Source of the DNA: Thermoplasmata archaeon | Lineage (GTDB): Archaea > Thermoplasmatota > Thermoplasmata > Thermoplasmatales > Thermoplasmataceae | Length of the DNA stretch: 6,908 nucleotides | Assembly (NCBI GenBank): GCA_021826785.1 | Contig: JAKAYN010000033.1 | Location: forward strand, 1-6,908 | Direction: 5' to 3' | Part shown: positions 5,927-6,908 of the stretch, in pieces | How positions within the stretch are numbered: position 1 is the stretch's first letter | How the letters are laid out: each line of letters begins with the position of its first letter | Translations under genes and position numbers: made by a program | Notes under the pieces: generated by a model | The model's input: only the letters and a program-made list of their open reading frames with translations | Databases searched by the model: none | What the model was told of the DNA's origin: nothing

Positions 5927-5938
5927 GATATATATTTT
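5927..5938 (-). promoter_or_regulatory. TATA-like box of the coiled-coil gene
   Basis: AAAATATATATC on the minus strand is centred about 46 bases before ATG 5886. A start of transcription about 26 bases further on would leave a leader of about 20 bases, unlike the leaderless pattern of its neighbours. A poorer TTAATTATG-like element centred about 27 bases before 5886 is the alternative. Confidence 0.35.
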
Positions 5939-5966
5939 TCTATTATACGGTATTAAAAATATGTAA

Positions 5967-6221
5967 TTATTTACGATTTTTATCAAGTATTTCATTAAAT
6001 GATTTGTAAAGTATAACGTCATTATCCTTAACAATAAAATCGGCTGTTGTGTTTAAAATTGATCTTATTATTGTATGCCTTTCATTTATATATTCGTCGT
6101 ATTTTTCTGGATGCGGGGACATTGACTGGATCTTTAATGCATTGTTTAGCAGTGCTATCTGTAATCTTAGCTCGAAGCTTTTCCTCTCACTGAGATTGTT
6201 AACATCAAATATCTTTACCAT
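5967..6221 (-). CDS. Small hypothetical protein (84 aa)
   Basis: I do not recognise this protein. It is a soluble, mostly helical 84-residue chain without Cys, signal peptide or membrane segment. The first half (SFELRLQIALLNNALKIQSM) is an amphipathic helix, followed by a SPHPEKYDEY turn, a second helix (NERHTIIRSILNTTADFIV) and a short C-terminal part. The ATG is unique in its region. A TATA-like TTAATAAA lies about 28 bases upstream, which supports real expression from a leaderless mRNA. It is divergent from the M48 protease gene across 87 bases and is followed 80 bases later by the coiled-coil gene on the same strand. It may be a lineage-restricted Thermoplasmatales gene. Confidence 0.65.
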   Translation of the reverse strand: MVKIFDVNNLSERKSFELRLQIALLNNALKIQSMSPHPEKYDEYINERHTIIRSILNTTADFIVKDNDVILYKSFNEILDKNRK

Positions 6222-6244
6222 TTTATGCCTATACTCATGTACGC

Positions 6245-6252
6245 TTTATTAA
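6245..6252 (-). promoter_or_regulatory. TATA-like box of the 84-aa gene
   Basis: TTAATAAA on the minus strand is centred about 28 bases before ATG 6221. No Shine-Dalgarno lies between, so a leaderless start is likely. Confidence 0.4.
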
Positions 6253-6276
6253 TTTTTTTATTTATGAACCATTAGG

Positions 6277-6284
6277 CTTATAAG
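6277..6284 (+). promoter_or_regulatory. TATA-like box of the M48 protease gene
   Basis: CTTATAAG is centred about 28 bases before ATG 6309, with no Shine-Dalgarno between. It is itself a palindrome, so its direction is set only by its spacing to the gene. Confidence 0.4.
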
Positions 6285-6308
6285 GTAATTACATTTATTT
6301 ATGTTCAT

Positions 6309-6908
6309 ATGGAAAAATCAGAGAGAAAAAACTACCTAAGAGAGTCCAGAGAAATATCATACATTTCACTTGCACTTTTGATAATATCTTACATTGTATT
6401 ATCATCGATTAGGTTCAGCTTTTACTTGCTTTACATAATGATTTTTGTTGCATTATTAAACTTCTCCATTTATTTTTACATGAGGTATAAGATACATATT
6501 AGGTACCATAAGAATGTAGATATACAGGGATATATAATAGAGGACAATTCATGGCGTTATGTACTTTCATTGTCTGTTTTACTAACAATATTTATTTTCC
6601 TTGAGTATCCATTTCCATATATAAAAGCATATTCTTTTATATTGATAGTCAACGCCTTTGTAATAACGACATGGATAGTATCATTGAACGGGCCTATAAT
6701 AGGCATTCTTGTATCTAGATCTGATCCTTTATATGAACCGTTTCTTTATAGATCAATGGAGATTGCAAACAGCATGAAGATAAATTTACCTGATCTTTAT
6801 GTGCTTGATACAAAAAATAGAATAGCAAATGCCTTTACAGTAAGCAAGAAAGAATCATATGTGTTTATAACAAGGCTCTTGATGAACATACTTGATGTGG
6901 ACGAGGTA
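6309..6908 (+). CDS. HtpX-like M48 membrane zinc metalloprotease (3' truncated by window)
   Basis: The frame is open from ATG 6309 to the right edge (200 codons); the C-terminus lies outside. Four hydrophobic segments are visible at about 17-33, 36-58, 84-100 and 106-126. They are followed by the start of the peptidase domain: YEPFLYRSMEIANSMKINLP (142-161), LYVLDTKNRIANAFTV (163-178) and a VFITRLLMNILDVDEV end. This is the pattern that directly precedes the HExxH zinc site in HtpX/M48B proteases (P-x-LYVxDxxxxNAFxxG, then VxxTxGLLxxLxxDE), so the window stops just before the catalytic His. HtpX-type enzymes sit in the cytoplasmic membrane and degrade damaged membrane proteins. The catalytic residues cannot be checked here. 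An ATG at 6301 is in another frame. A TATA-like box 28 bases upstream suggests a leaderless mRNA. Confidence 0.85.
   Translation, partial: MEKSERKNYLRESREISYISLALLIISYIVLSSIRFSFYLLYIMIFVALLNFSIYFYMRYKIHIRYHKNVDIQGYIIEDNSWRYVLSLSVLLTIFIFLEYPFPYIKAYSFILIVNAFVITTWIVSLNGPIIGILVSRSDPLYEPFLYRSMEIANSMKINLPDLYVLDTKNRIANAFTVSKKESYVFITRLLMNILDVDEV

Noticed and set aside
5941..5966. Hairpin terminator around TATACGGTATTA with a nearby A/T run
   Set aside because: The stem has only about four base pairs, too weak to support a terminator; a T-rich stretch after the 84-residue gene may act as one but cannot be told from background.
6049..6252. Plus-strand open frame of 67 codons
   Set aside because: It is antisense to the 84-residue gene; the minus-strand frame has a better-placed TATA box and more natural composition.

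Overview
The window looks like chromosomal DNA of an acidophilic euryarchaeon of the Thermoplasmatales, with Picrophilus or a close relative as the best guess. The base composition is A+T rich, Ile is mostly ATA and Arg mostly AGG/AGA. Most first genes have an AT-rich TATA-like box about 25-29 bases before an ATG with no Shine-Dalgarno, which suggests leaderless mRNAs. The gene families are typical archaeal ones: a COG1340 coiled-coil protein, a DUF131/TIGR00304 membrane protein, a COG1208 nucleotidyltransferase and an HtpX-like protease. The taxonomic call is inference from these traits, not from a marker gene.

Layout. Positions 1-2428 (minus strand) hold a tightly overlapping three-gene operon derived from an Opp/Dpp-type ABC importer: DppB-like permease, DppC-like permease, then an ABC-ATPase-like protein that runs off the left edge. 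All three frames are open, but the parts that couple ATP hydrolysis to transport are eroded. The ATPase-like protein has no Walker A lysine loop, and its Q-loop Gln and the second Gly of LSGG are replaced. The DppC-like permease has lost about 16 residues where the EAA coupling loop should be, and the EAA region of the DppB-like permease is hardly recognisable. This is the most unusual part of the window. Positions 2465-3324 (minus) hold a two-gene operon, a winged-helix regulator followed by a GNAT acetyltransferase with an ATGA overlap. Positions 3453-4535 (plus) encode a sugar-1-phosphate nucleotidyltransferase with a left-handed beta-helix tail. It is divergent from the regulator, and the shared intergenic region carries a perfect 15-bp inverted repeat whose arms overlay the two TATA regions.

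Positions 4513-4962 (minus) encode a DUF131-like membrane protein with an odd Asn/Tyr-rich linker; its 3' end overlaps the nucleotidyltransferase tail to tail. Next come the COG1340-like coiled-coil protein (5002-5886, minus) and an unrecognised 84-residue protein (5967-6221, minus). An HtpX-like M48 membrane protease (6309 to the right edge, plus) is cut before its zinc motif.

There is no gene-free stretch longer than about 130 bases, and I saw no tRNA, rRNA, CRISPR array or insertion sequence.
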